A DNA stretch of 64,000 bases from Mycobacterium sp. 1164966.3. GTDB lineage: Bacteria > Actinomycetota > Actinomycetes > Mycobacteriales > Mycobacteriaceae. A model generated the notes under the pieces. The model saw nothing but the letters and a program-made list of their open reading frames with translations. It was not told the origin of the DNA and did no database searches. The DNA lies in NCBI RefSeq assembly GCF_001665395.1, contig NZ_LZSG01000007.1, positions 16,930 to 80,929 on the forward strand. Reading direction: 5' to 3'. Below, one piece after another: positions 55,186 through 63,395 of the stretch (within the stretch, counting starts at the first letter, position 1; every line of letters begins with the position of its first letter). Position numbers and translations under genes: made by a program.

Positions 55186-55664
55186 CTCGGCCCGCGCTGC
55201 TGTTCGGCGTCCGCCCGGGGGCCGTAGTCCGGTGTTGGTGCTCTTTCGAAGGAGCCCTGGCCGCCGTGCTTGCCTGACGACACGCCCACGTTGGTCTGGG
55301 CGAGCAGGTCGCGGATCTCGGTGAGCAGGACAACCTGGGCGTCGTCCGCCTGCTCGACCTCGCCCTTCTTGCGCAGTTTGTCGTATGGCAGCACGACGAA
55401 GAAGTACACCACCGCCGCGACCAGGATGAAGTAGATACCAGCCGACAACAGGACATTCAGGTCGATGGGTTTCGAGCCGCCGATGTCGATGCTCAGGGCG
55501 CCGTACTTGGCGTCCGGCTTGACGCCGATCCGCGCGATCAGTGGTTCGATAATGGCGTCGGTGAAGCTTTTGACCAACGCCGTGAACGCCGTACCGATCA
55601 CCACCGCGACGGCTAGGTCGACGATATTGCCCCGCGAGAGAAACTCCTTGAACCCTTTTAACAT
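55182..55664 (-). CDS. mscL: Large-conductance mechanosensitive channel
   Basis: 160 aa, slightly longer than the 151-aa H37Rv channel. N-terminal amphipathic helix [23 protein letters not shown]1 about 15-42, TM2 about 68-92 ([23 protein letters not shown]), and a cytoplasmic helix with EIRDLLAQ, then a variable Gly/Pro-rich tail. Complete. Confidence 0.96.
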   Translation of the reverse strand: MLKGFKEFLSRGNIVDLAVAVVIGTAFTALVKSFTDAIIEPLIARIGVKPDAKYGALSIDIGGSKPIDLNVLLSAGIYFILVAAVVYFFVVLPYDKLRKKGEVEQADDAQVVLLTEIRDLLAQTNVGVSSGKHGGQGSFERAPTPDYGPRADAEQQRGPS

Positions 55665-55728
55665 GGGCGGACCTTTCTGGACTGGACAGAGTTTGCTGCA
55701 GGTCGTGTACCGAATCGCGGACAGCTAC

Positions 55729-56397
55729 TCAGTGCAGGGTAAGGGTCACCGCTTGACCTAACGCCGAGCCTGCCACCGTGTTCGCCACCCGAGCCGGCAG
55801 CGCAACCAACACTACGCGGTCATCCGCGGCGGCCCCGCCTTTTTCCTTGGCGGACACCAGGACAACTACCGCGTCGGTGGCCAAAACTCGGGGAGCCGAC
55901 GGTACAGCCGGCTGCGCATCGCCGGCCGGCGCAGCCAGTACGTCGACGACATCGCCGACCCGAACGAGGTCGATCAGCGCGCTGTCCGCGAGATGCAGTG
56001 GCACGATGCGTGCGCCGGGTCCGGCCGTCGACTCGGCTAGCCGGCTACCCAACACCCGGACATCGGTGAGCACCTCGCCGCGTCGCGCCGGGCCGGCCAG
56101 CGTCGAACCCACCACCGCGCCCGGGTCGGCCTGTGATCCGTCGGGAACCGTTGTCGCTAAACGCTTTTCGACGCGCACGTCATCAGGGGTCAACGTCGTC
56201 CCAGAGCGCAGGTCGCGATTGGCAACCACCACGTTGACCCGATCGCCCTCTGAATTCGAACGCAGCGCCGCAATACCTGCCAACACGACGAGCCCGCCTG
56301 CGGCGACTCGCCGGGCCAACACCGTCCGAGTCCAGTCCGGATGCAACGACGTCAAGATCCGGCTGAACAGGGAAGGATTCAGCGATGGTTGCGCCAC
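55729..56397 (-). CDS. SAF-domain (CpaB/RcpC-like) membrane-anchored protein
   Basis: 222 aa at the position of Rv0990c. A hydrophobic segment near residues 28-46 (VLARRVAAGGLVVLAGIAAL) is followed by a SAF domain (about 55-120: VVVANRDLRSGTTLTPDDVRV) and an RcpC-like beta region (VPLHLADSALIDLVRVGDVVDVL). Such proteins assemble Flp pili elsewhere, but no pilus genes are nearby. Role unknown. Confidence 0.82.
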   Translation of the reverse strand: MAQPSLNPSLFSRILTSLHPDWTRTVLARRVAAGGLVVLAGIAALRSNSEGDRVNVVVANRDLRSGTTLTPDDVRVEKRLATTVPDGSQADPGAVVGSTLAGPARRGEVLTDVRVLGSRLAESTAGPGARIVPLHLADSALIDLVRVGDVVDVLAAPAGDAQPAVPSAPRVLATDAVVVLVSAKEKGGAAADDRVVLVALPARVANTVAGSALGQAVTLTLH

Positions 56398-56463
56398 ACA
56401 GCAAAACGTAGGCCCAACGCAACCGCGCGGATGCCGGACAGTGGCCGGCTTGTGGACGACTTA

Positions 56464-56787
56464 CTAGCTCGACGCGCCCGCGGTAGCCGGAGCGGAGTTG
56501 CTCGTCGACTTGTCGCTAGAGGTGGTCGACTTGGTATCGCCCGACCCCGAACTCGACGTGGATTCGCCGGACGAGGAACTGTTGCTTGAACCGTTCGACT
56601 TATTGGCCGACTCACGGCTGTCGGTGCGGTAGAAACCGCTGCCTTTGAACACGACACCCACCGAGTTGAACAGCTTGCGCAGCCGACCCGAGCACTTCTC
56701 GCAGGTCGTCAGGGCGTCGTCGGTGAAGGCCTGCACAACGTCGAAGCGGTCAGCGCATGCGGTGCACTGGTAGCTATAGGTCGGCAC
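56464..56787 (-). CDS. ruc: FmdB-type zinc-ribbon protein, redox-regulated chaperone Ruc
   Basis: 107 aa from GTG 56787, counterpart of Rv0991c, which was described as an oxidation-activated chaperone that works with DnaK. Zinc ligands Cys8, Cys11, Cys29 and Cys32 form the N-terminal ribbon; residues about 58-107 are a Ser/Thr/Gly-rich disordered tail. A CIRCE element lies upstream, in line with heat-shock control by HrcA. Confidence 0.9.
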   Translation of the reverse strand: MPTYSYQCTACADRFDVVQAFTDDALTTCEKCSGRLRKLFNSVGVVFKGSGFYRTDSRESANKSNGSSNSSSSGESTSSSGSGDTKSTTSSDKSTSNSAPATAGASS

Positions 56788-56814
56788 GAAAACCTCCGGA
56801 TAAGTCAGGCTGTG

Positions 56815-56841
56815 TTAGCACTCTAGCGTGTCAAGTGCTAG
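56815..56841. promoter_or_regulatory. CIRCE element (HrcA operator)
   Basis: TTAGCACTC at 56815-56823 and AAGTGCTAG at 56833-56841 with a 9-base spacer. The left arm is a perfect match to the CIRCE consensus TTAGCACTC-N9-GAGTGCTAA and the right arm matches 7 of 9. It is 28 bp upstream of the ruc start. Confidence 0.82.
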
Positions 56842-56860
56842 AACCGCCAGGTGATGTGTC

Positions 56861-57451
56861 TCATTCCCTGGACAGTTCGACTGCTCCACCGCGCGGCGTG
56901 AGCGCGTGCGTCATTGCGACATCGTGCGGTTCGGCGGGCAGTTCGTCCACGAATTCCTCGTCGCGCACCATCGCGATCAGCCGCGCCTGTGGATCACGGG
57001 CGGCCAGCGAGCGGTCGTAGAAGCCGCGGCCCCGGCCGAGTCGCACGCCCGAGCGGTCGACCGCCAGCGCCGGCACCAGCACCAGCTCGGCATCGGCCAG
57101 GGCCGACTCCGGCAGCCACGGCTCGAGCGGTTCGAGCAGACCCCACCTACCCTGCGCAAGCCCGTCGGAGCGATACTCTCCCCACCGCAGCGGCAGTGGC
57201 ACGCCGTCGGCTGAGGTGCGCGCTACCGGGAGCAGGACTCGTTTAGCTTTGCCCAGCAACACGTCGAGCATGTCGATGGAACCGGGCTCGGCGCCCACCG
57301 GGACGTGGGCGCATACCGTGCTGCCGGCGCTGACCACCAGCTCCAGGTGCTCGCAAAGCATTCTGGCCTCGGCGGCGCGAACGTCGTCGGCGACCCGACG
57401 CCGGGCTGCCAGCAGCTGTTCGCGCAGCACTGCCTTGTTCCCGCTCGCCAT
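56861..57451 (-). CDS. 5-formyltetrahydrofolate cyclo-ligase
   Basis: Recycles 5-formyl-THF to 5,10-methenyl-THF using ATP. ATG 57451 (MASGNKAVLREQLL) gives 196 aa, like Rv0992c; the open frame further upstream crosses the galU promoter and is rejected. LVLVPALAVDRSGVRLGRGRGFYDR is the family signature; it is intact. Divergent from galU. Confidence 0.92.
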   Translation of the reverse strand: MASGNKAVLREQLLAARRRVADDVRAAEARMLCEHLELVVSAGSTVCAHVPVGAEPGSIDMLDVLLGKAKRVLLPVARTSADGVPLPLRWGEYRSDGLAQGRWGLLEPLEPWLPESALADAELVLVPALAVDRSGVRLGRGRGFYDRSLAARDPQARLIAMVRDEEFVDELPAEPHDVAMTHALTPRGGAVELSRE

Positions 57452-57528
57452 GTCCTCAACGATGACAGCCAAGACTGCCGCGCCGCCAACGCGGTTAGAC
57501 AAGCGCATAACGGTTATGGTGTGAGTCG

Positions 57529-58452
57529 ATGTCATTCCCCTCGAACTCGCAAGTGCCTTACACCGCAATCGTCCCGGCGGCCGGCTTGGGCACGCGGTTC
57601 TTGCCCGCCACCAAAACCGTGCCCAAGGAGCTGCTGCCCGTCGTCGACACCCCCGGTATCGAACTGGTCGCCGCCGAGGCCGCCGAGGCCGGCGCCGAGC
57701 GCCTGGTGATCATCACCTCCGAGGGCAAGGACGGCGTCGTCGCGCACTTCGTCGAAGACCTGGTGCTGGAGGGCACGCTTGAGGCGCGCGGCAAGAAAGC
57801 CATGCTGGCCAAGGTGCGTCGCGCTCCGGAGCTCATCAAGGTCGAGTCGGTGGTCCAGGCCGAGCCGCTGGGGCTGGGACACGCCATCAGTTGCGTGGAA
57901 CCCACGCTGGCCGCCGACGAGGACGCGGTGATGGTGCTGCTGCCCGACGACCTGGTGCTGCCCACCGGCGTGCTGGAGACGATGTCGCAGGTCCGCGCGG
58001 AGCTGGGCGGAACGGTGTTGTGCGCCATCGAGGTTGCGCCGGAGGAGATCAGCGCCTACGGCGTCTTCGACGTCGAACCGGTTCCCGGTCTCGACCTTGC
58101 AGGCAATGCCGACGTCCTGAAAGTCAACGGCATGGTCGAGAAGCCCAAGGCTGAGGACGCTCCTTCGATGTACGCGGCGGCGGGCCGTTATGTGCTCGAC
58201 CGTGCCATCTTCGATGCGTTGCGCCGGATCGAACGCGGCGCAGGTGGCGAGGTGCAGCTCACCGATGCCATTGCGCTGCTGATCGCCGAGGGCCACCCGG
58301 TACACGTGGTCGTGCATCGGGGATCTCGACACGACTTGGGAAATCCCGGCGGCTACCTCAAGGCTGCGGTTGACTTTGCATTGGATCGTGACGACTATGG
58401 CCCGGATCTGCGGCGGTGGTTGGTGGCGCGATTGGGCCTGACGGAGCAGTAG
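57529..58452 (+). CDS. galU: UTP-glucose-1-phosphate uridylyltransferase
   Basis: Makes UDP-glucose for envelope polysaccharides and trehalose. 307 aa with the nucleotide-binding GLGTRFLPATK (19-29), VPKELLPV, QAEPLGLGHAI and GRYVLDRAIFDAL segments typical of bacterial GalU. ATG 57529. moeA1 follows after 66 bp. Confidence 0.96.
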   Translation: MSFPSNSQVPYTAIVPAAGLGTRFLPATKTVPKELLPVVDTPGIELVAAEAAEAGAERLVIITSEGKDGVVAHFVEDLVLEGTLEARGKKAMLAKVRRAPELIKVESVVQAEPLGLGHAISCVEPTLAADEDAVMVLLPDDLVLPTGVLETMSQVRAELGGTVLCAIEVAPEEISAYGVFDVEPVPGLDLAGNADVLKVNGMVEKPKAEDAPSMYAAAGRYVLDRAIFDALRRIERGAGGEVQLTDAIALLIAEGHPVHVVVHRGSRHDLGNPGGYLKAAVDFALDRDDYGPDLRRWLVARLGLTEQ

Positions 58453-58518
58453 CCAGGCGATCGGGCTCCGTTCGCCCGACGTGGCGCGACCGGGGCTCGA
58501 GGGCAGGAAGGCGCGCTT

Positions 58519-59811
58519 GTGCGATCTGTTGAGGAGCAGCAGGCCCGAATATCTGCCGCCGCGGTGGCGCCGAGGCCGATCCGCGTTGCCATAGCCGAGG
58601 CGCAAGGCCTGATGTGCGCCGAAGAAGTCGTGACCGAACGACCGTTGCCGGGCTTTGACCAGGCCGCAATCGATGGCTACGCGGTGCGTAGCGTCGACGT
58701 GCTCGGCGTCGGTGAATCGGGAGTTTCCAGCATCGACGGGGCCGTCGACCCGGATGCCGAGGACGCCGACGGTTCCAATGCGGTCACGCTGCCGGTGATG
58801 GGCACGATCGAGGCCGGATCGCGCACCCCGAGCAGGCTGCAGCCCCGCCAGGCCGCCCGCGTCCAGACCGGCGCGCCGCTGCCGACGCTCGCCGATGCGG
58901 TCCTGCCGTTGCGCTGGACCGACGGCGGTATGTCGCGGGTCCGGATCCTGCGCGGTGCGCCGTCGGGCGCTTACGTGCGGCGCACCGGGGATGACGTCCA
59001 GCCCGGCGACGTCGCCGTGCGTGCCGGAACGATCATCGGCGCGGCGCAGGTGGGCCTGCTGGCCGCGGTGGGGCGTGAACGGGTGCTGGTGCATCCGCGC
59101 CCACGGCTGTCGGTCATGGCCGTGGGGGGCGAGCTCGTCGACATCTCGCGGACACCGGGCAACGGGCAGGTGTACGACGTCAATTCGCATGCCTTGGCGG
59201 CCGCGGGCCGGGATGCCGGCGCGGAGGTGAACCGTGTCGGCATCGTCAACAACAAACCTAAGGAGCTCGGCGAGATTGTCGAGGGTCAGCTCAGCCGCGC
59301 CGAGATTGTGGTGATCGCCGGTGCCGTCGGAGGGGCGGCCGCCGAGGCGGTGCGGGCGGTGCTCTCCGAACTCGGCGAGATGGAAGTGGCGCGGGTCGCC
59401 ATGCATCCCGGGTCGGTGCAGGGCTTCGGTCAGCTGGGGCGCGAGGGCGTGCCGACATTCCTGCTGCCGGCCAATCCGGTGAGTGCCCTGGTCGTGTTCG
59501 AGGTGATGGTGCGGCCGCTGATCCGCCTTTCGCTGGGCAAGCGCCACCCGATGCGCCGGATCGTGCAGGCTCGCACGCTGTCGCCGATCACGTCGGTGGC
59601 CGGCCGCAAAGGCTATCTGCGCGGTCAGCTGATGCGCGATCAGGACACCGGCGAATACCTGGTGCAGGCACTCGGCGGTGCGCCGGGCGCGTCATCGCAC
59701 TTGCTGGCCACCCTTGCCGAGGCGAATTGCCTGGTTGTCGTCCCCACCGGCGCTGAGCAGATCCGCACCGGTGAGATCGTCGACGTCGCATTCCTGGCTC
59801 AGCGCGGCTGA
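58519..59811 (+). CDS. moeA1: MoeA-family molybdotransferase / gephyrin-like protein (Glp)
   Basis: 430 aa from GTG 58519. Domain layout of MoeA: N-terminal PLPGFDQAAIDGYAVRS, the GTIEAGSRTP/QTGAPLP region, the MogA-like domain with VYDVNSHALAA and VIAGAVGGAAAEAV, and a C-terminal beta domain with LPANPVSALVVFEV. In Corynebacterium the homologue Glp binds FtsZ and the membrane receptor GlpR; glpR is two genes downstream here, so a divisome role is likely besides or instead of molybdenum insertion. The GAVGGAAAEAV loop departs from the GGVSVGxxD of catalytic MoeA. Confidence 0.9.
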   Translation: MRSVEEQQARISAAAVAPRPIRVAIAEAQGLMCAEEVVTERPLPGFDQAAIDGYAVRSVDVLGVGESGVSSIDGAVDPDAEDADGSNAVTLPVMGTIEAGSRTPSRLQPRQAARVQTGAPLPTLADAVLPLRWTDGGMSRVRILRGAPSGAYVRRTGDDVQPGDVAVRAGTIIGAAQVGLLAAVGRERVLVHPRPRLSVMAVGGELVDISRTPGNGQVYDVNSHALAAAGRDAGAEVNRVGIVNNKPKELGEIVEGQLSRAEIVVIAGAVGGAAAEAVRAVLSELGEMEVARVAMHPGSVQGFGQLGREGVPTFLLPANPVSALVVFEVMVRPLIRLSLGKRHPMRRIVQARTLSPITSVAGRKGYLRGQLMRDQDTGEYLVQALGGAPGASSHLLATLAEANCLVVVPTGAEQIRTGEIVDVAFLAQRG

Positions 59812-59833
59812 GCTGGACCTACGGCACATTCCC

Positions 59834-60487
59834 GTGAACCTCTTTCGTGACAACTCGCGGCATCCGGGCTGGCCGCAGCCGGTCGGACCGCTGCGGGTCA
59901 CCGCCGGCGTGATCCGCTTGCGCGCGGTGCGGATGCGCGACGGCGTGAAGTGGAGCCGCACCCGGTTGGCCGACCGGGCGCACTTGGAGCCCTGGGAGCC
60001 CAGCACTGACGGCGACTGGACCGTCCGGCACGCCCTGGCCGCATGGCCTGCGGTGTGTTCGGGGCTGCGGTCGGAGGCCAACAAGGGTCGCATGCTGCCG
60101 TATGTGATCGAGCTCGATGGGCAGTTCTGCGGGCAGTTGACCATCGGGAATGTCGTCCATGGGGCGCTGCGGTCGGCGTGGATCGGCTACTGGGTCACGA
60201 AATCGGCGACCGGCGGCGGTGTAGCCACCGGCGCGGTGGCATTGGGCCTCGACCACTGTTTCGGTCCGGTGATGCTGCATCGTGTGGAGGCGACCGTGCG
60301 CCCGGAGAACGCGGCAAGTCGCGCCGTGCTGGCAAAGGTCGGGTTTCGCGAAGAGGGCCTGCTGCGCCGCTATCTCGAGGTCGACCGGGCCTGGCGGGAC
60401 CATTTGCTGATGGCCATCACCGTCGAAGAGGTGTACGGATCGGTGACGTCGAGCCTGGTCCGCGCCGGTCACGCCAGTTGGGCGTGA
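59834..60487 (+). CDS. rimJ: GNAT acetyltransferase, RimJ-like
   Basis: 217 aa from GTG 59834, counterpart of Rv0995. RimJ/RimL-type N-acetyltransferase: GVIRLRAVRMRDGVKW at the start, the acetyl-CoA loop WVTKSATGGGVATGAVAL, where the usual R/Q-x-x-G-x-G/A is shifted, and the conserved RPENAASRAVLAKVGFREEG. Substrate, probably a protein N-terminus, is not known. The gene sits between moeA1 and glpR. Confidence 0.9.
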   Translation: MNLFRDNSRHPGWPQPVGPLRVTAGVIRLRAVRMRDGVKWSRTRLADRAHLEPWEPSTDGDWTVRHALAAWPAVCSGLRSEANKGRMLPYVIELDGQFCGQLTIGNVVHGALRSAWIGYWVTKSATGGGVATGAVALGLDHCFGPVMLHRVEATVRPENAASRAVLAKVGFREEGLLRRYLEVDRAWRDHLLMAITVEEVYGSVTSSLVRAGHASWA

Positions 60488-60520
60488 AGATGTGGTGCGG
60501 GCGCGTTGTCTGGGGGTTGG

Positions 60521-60640
60521 GTGTGAAGCCTTGGCGTTGGGTGTGAATGCTGGGCTTTGCGTGTGCGGCCACGGCTGAGATTCGCGCCGAACTCCACCCT
60601 GGCTTCACCCCGAAAGCCGTCAGTTCACACCAAGACCACC
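60521..60640. repeat. Modular 20-bp repeats in the rimJ-glpR gap
   Basis: Units GTGTGAAGCCTTGGCGTTGG (60521-60540) and GTGTGAATGCTGGGCTTTGC (60541-60560) with a partial third, then TTCACCCCGAAAGCCGTCAG (60604-60623) and a partial TTCACACC unit. Same two unit types, same order and same 20-bp period as at 32939-33086. Left and right units are partly complementary. The rest of the 60488-60797 gap shows no gene; the last ~40 bp hold the glpR ribosome binding site AAAGGAG. Confidence 0.72.
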
Positions 60641-60797
60641 TTTGGCGCCGACCTGGTGTGGCTGACGTGACACGAGTGACTCTTGGTGCTTGTAATGGGC
60701 AAATTACAGGTGTGTAATTGTCCTGGGCGTTTGCCGTGAGCCGCACAGGCCATCCATGGATCCGGCCGGGGGATCGCCGCGAAAGGAGCAGGTCATC

Positions 60798-61808
60798 ATG
60801 CCGAGCATCCCGCAATCGTTGTTGTGGATTTCATTGGTGGTGCTCTGGCTGTTCGTGCTGGTTCCGATGCTGATCAGCAAGCGAGATGCGGTGCGCCGCA
60901 CCAGCGATGTCGCGTTGGCGACCCGAGTGCTCAACGGTGGCGCCGGCGCCCGGCTGCTCAAGCGCAGCGGTCCGGCGGCCGGCCATCGCAGCAACCCCGA
61001 CTGGAAGCCCGAGGACGAATGGGAAGACGAGCCGGTTGACGGTGCGTACGCCGACGCGGACCAGGAGCAAGACGAGGACGAACAGCAGGACGTCGACGAT
61101 TCGCGGCCGGTCGTCATGAAGCGTGCCGCTGCCGAGGACAGCGAGCCCGACTACCTGGACGTCGACGTAGTCGAAGACTCAGCGGCGCTGCCGGCCGGCG
61201 CCGAGGCGGTCGAGGCCGTGGCGGCCGACGAGGCGGTCGAGGAGGAGATCGAGCCGGAAGCCGAGGCTGAGCAAGACGCCGACGAATACGAATACGTCGA
61301 GGACTCATCGGGTTTGGAGCCCGAGGAGGACGACGAGGATTCGGCGCCGCCCGTCGCGCCCGCCGCCTCGCGGCGCCGCCGCTTCGACACGAAGACCGCC
61401 GCGGCCGTCAGCGCCCGCAAGTATGCATTCCGCAAACGCATGCTGGTGGCGATGGCCGTCGTATTGGTCGGCTCCGCTATTGCGGCGTTCGAAGTGTCGC
61501 CGGCGGCCTGGTGGGCCTGTGGCAGCGCCACCGCCATCACCGTCCTTTACCTGGGCTACCTGCGCCGGCAGACGCGGATCGAGGAGAAGATCCGCCGCCG
61601 CCGTGCGCACCGAATGGCACGCGCGCGGCTCGGTGTGGAAAACGCATACGATCGCGAGTTCGAGGTGGTCCCGTCGCGACTGCGGCGCCCCGGCGCGGTG
61701 GTCCTCGAGATCGACGACGAGGACCCGATCTTCGAGCATCTCGACGACGCCGTGTCGATGCGCAACTACGGCTGGCCCAGGGACCTGCCGAGGGCCGTCG
61801 GACAGTAG
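60798..61808 (+). CDS. glpR: Gephyrin-like protein receptor GlpR (divisome membrane protein)
   Basis: 336 aa from ATG 60798 (AAAGGAG upstream), counterpart of Rv0996. One TM helix at about 8-26, a long cytoplasmic stretch (about 75-195) extremely rich in Asp/Glu, two close TM helices (about 213-255), and a basic C-terminal part with RRQTRIEEKIRRRRAHR. In corynebacteria this receptor recruits Glp to the septum. The acidic region is longer and more repetitive than a folded domain would be. Confidence 0.85.
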   Translation: MPSIPQSLLWISLVVLWLFVLVPMLISKRDAVRRTSDVALATRVLNGGAGARLLKRSGPAAGHRSNPDWKPEDEWEDEPVDGAYADADQEQDEDEQQDVDDSRPVVMKRAAAEDSEPDYLDVDVVEDSAALPAGAEAVEAVAADEAVEEEIEPEAEAEQDADEYEYVEDSSGLEPEEDDEDSAPPVAPAASRRRRFDTKTAAAVSARKYAFRKRMLVAMAVVLVGSAIAAFEVSPAAWWACGSATAITVLYLGYLRRQTRIEEKIRRRRAHRMARARLGVENAYDREFEVVPSRLRRPGAVVLEIDDEDPIFEHLDDAVSMRNYGWPRDLPRAVGQ

Positions 61809-61843
61809 CGCCCGCCGCGGAACTGGTAGCCTGCTAGCGATCA

Positions 61844-61919
61844 GGGGCTATGGCGCAGTTGGTAGCGCGACTCGTTCGCATCGAGTAGGTCAGGGGTTCG
61901 AATCCCCTTAGCTCCACCA
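61844..61919 (+). tRNA. tRNA-Ala (anticodon CGC)
   Basis: A full cloverleaf: acceptor GGGGCTA/TAGCTCC, D stem GCGC/GCGC, anticodon stem ACTCG/CGAGT with loop TTCGCAT (anticodon at 61877-61879), T stem AGGGG/CCCCT with TTCGAAT, discriminator A and encoded CCA (61917-61919). It reads GCG codons. Its 3' end borders the degraded mobile element and is the likely attachment site. Confidence 0.95.
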
Positions 61920-61949
61920 GCGAAAGCCAAGCTACAAGTCCTATACGGG

Positions 61950-62036
61950 TTAGCTGAGTCCGGGCTTCCGATTGTCCAGTACGCAGTCGGTACGCAGTAG
62001 CTTGATTGCCGCGTCCAGGTTGGCGTGTTGAGCGCA
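61950..62036 (-). pseudogene. Possible C-terminal remnant of an element gene (integrase tail?)
   Basis: A reverse-strand frame of 28 codons ends at TAA 61950-61952 and reads ...QHANLDAAIKLLRTDCVLD... It is cut at its 5' side by an in-frame stop next to where the ATPase fragment begins on the other strand. Its place beside the tRNA 3' end suits the tail of a site-specific recombinase, but no catalytic residue is left, so the assignment is weak. Confidence 0.25.
61979..61998. repeat. Direct repeat GTACGCAGT x2 next to tRNA-Ala
   Basis: GTACGCAGT at 61979-61987 and again at 61990-61998, an 11-bp period, i.e. one helical turn. Spaced repeats like this beside an attachment site can be integrase arm or excisionase sites. 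Confidence 0.4.
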
Positions 62037-62039
62037 TTA

Positions 62040-63128
62040 CGCGAAATCTTCGACGGCAGATGGGATCGGCGGGCAGTTGTCGACGGCGGCGTCGTCGCCA
62101 CCTGGAACCGGGCGCGTGGCCGTGCTAGGTGCTGTCACGACAGCGTGGGATGCCGCGCACGCCGTAATCGCCAAATGTGGTGACAGGTTCCTGCTGCTAC
62201 GTATCGACTCCACTAGGGAACGAGTCGCTGTCGCCCAGTCCACGCTGAAGGTCATTGGCCGCGAAGGCGAAATGCGCGAGGAGCTAAAGCAACTCGCCGC
62301 CGGTGTCATCGCCGGGGTGGACGCAAACATACCGATTGAGCTGAGCGCCACGGATCAAAGCGCGCTCATTGAAGCCGCCGACCTGGTGACGCGGTGCCGC
62401 ACCGCAATGGAGCGTGACTACCAGTCCAATCCAGTGATGGCCCACGCGCCGGAAGCGCCGACACGGTTCGTCAAGCAGCTCGCACAGGTGATGCGCGGCG
62501 CGATCGCAATTGGCCACACCAACACCGCAGCGTTACGGCTGGCGTTGCGCGTGGCCCGCGACTCAATGCCGCCGCTACGGCTGCAAATCCTCAACCATCT
62601 CGAGAAGGAGTCGCAACAGACGACCACCGATGTGCGCAGGGCATTGCAGAAGCCGCACAACACCATTGACCGTGAATTACAGGCGATGCAGCTACTCGGC
62701 GTGGTGACCTGTGCCGAGGAACAGCGGTACAACGATTTCGGTGCCGAGGCTAAGCCGAAGTGGCGGTGGTCGCTGGCCCCCGGCTTAAACCCTGGCGTTT
62801 TGGTGATGCCAGAAGTGTTTCCAAATTCTGCTACCCCCACATATAAGGAGAAAGCACCGTCAGCAGACGTTCTTAATTTGCCTTATACGCGGGCGACAGA
62901 ATTTGGAAACGATTCGGGGGTCGCGGCTCAGGAACAGACGCCACCAGACTCAAGCAATAACACCTCTGGTACATCTCCATCCCACTCCGACGACCACAGC
63001 GCCGAACCCCGCTGCGGCGGCTGCACCAAACCCCTTTGGGCGTCGGTGTCCATCGAGCGTGGGCTGTGTGAAAATGCTTCCTCACCACCAAGCGTGGCGA
63101 CGCAACAAATCAGGACGGTGCCGCATGA
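62040..63128 (+). pseudogene. Truncated, frameshifted P-loop ATPase-like protein of an integrated element
   Basis: Resembles the C-terminal part of actinobacterial mobile-element ATPase proteins: VLGAVTTAWDAAHAVI, GDRFLLLRIDS, then a winged helix region (TTDVRRALQKPHNTIDRELQAM) and a zinc-ribbon tail. The N-terminal ATP-binding part is absent. Two frameshifts can be placed: an extra A near 62106 separates the REIFDGRWD segment from TGRVAVLGAV, and a missing A at 63071-63075 breaks the second CxxC. Correcting the latter gives GLCEKCF and a stop at 63126-63128 that overlaps the next ATG. Not functional as it stands. Confidence 0.75.
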
Positions 63129-63395
63129 CCACCACCTTCGCTTTCAGCCCGAGGACGACTGGAACTTTGTCGCGTTGAGTTACGCCCCACAACTGGCGGC
63201 AACCATTAAGACCCTCCGAACGGGGGGTCGCTTCGCTCCTCGCACCCTGCCACCAAGCAGTGGCGCATCCACTCGCTCCTCGCCCTCGAGCTGGCTGCCA
63301 CGCGGCGCCGGGATGACGACACCATCATTACCCCGCACGAGCAGCCGACCCCCAATGGTCACTGTTGCAGAACCAGACTTGTGAATATGCAGTAA
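63125..63395 (+). pseudogene. Small element gene with two frameshifts
   Basis: ATG 63125 overlaps the stop of the ATPase remnant. Reading MTTTFAF, then a shift near 63144 into QPEDDWNFVALSYAPQLAA, then another near 63213 into HPATKQWRIHSLLALEL, and a TAA at 63393-63395, gives one continuous ~90-residue protein. No single frame encodes it. Family unknown; similar short proteins follow such ATPases in mycobacterial elements, as I recall. Confidence 0.6.

Noticed and set aside
57514..57529. TGTGAGTCGATGTCAT near the galU start as a second CRP site
   Set aside because: The right half-site is out of register by one base and overlaps the start codon.
56861..57568. Longer 235-aa version of the 5-formyl-THF cyclo-ligase
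   Set aside because: The extra N-terminus crosses the galU start and has no family similarity; ATG 57451 gives the normal length.
57532..59547. 671-codon reverse frame over galU and moeA1
   Set aside because: It is the antisense of two well-supported genes, with the His/Arg/Gln-rich composition typical of shadow frames in GC-rich DNA.
61834..62101. Reverse-strand frames reading ...RGFEPLTYSMRTSR... and ...GIRTPDLLDANESR...
   Set aside because: These are the familiar spurious translations of the antisense strand of a tRNA gene.
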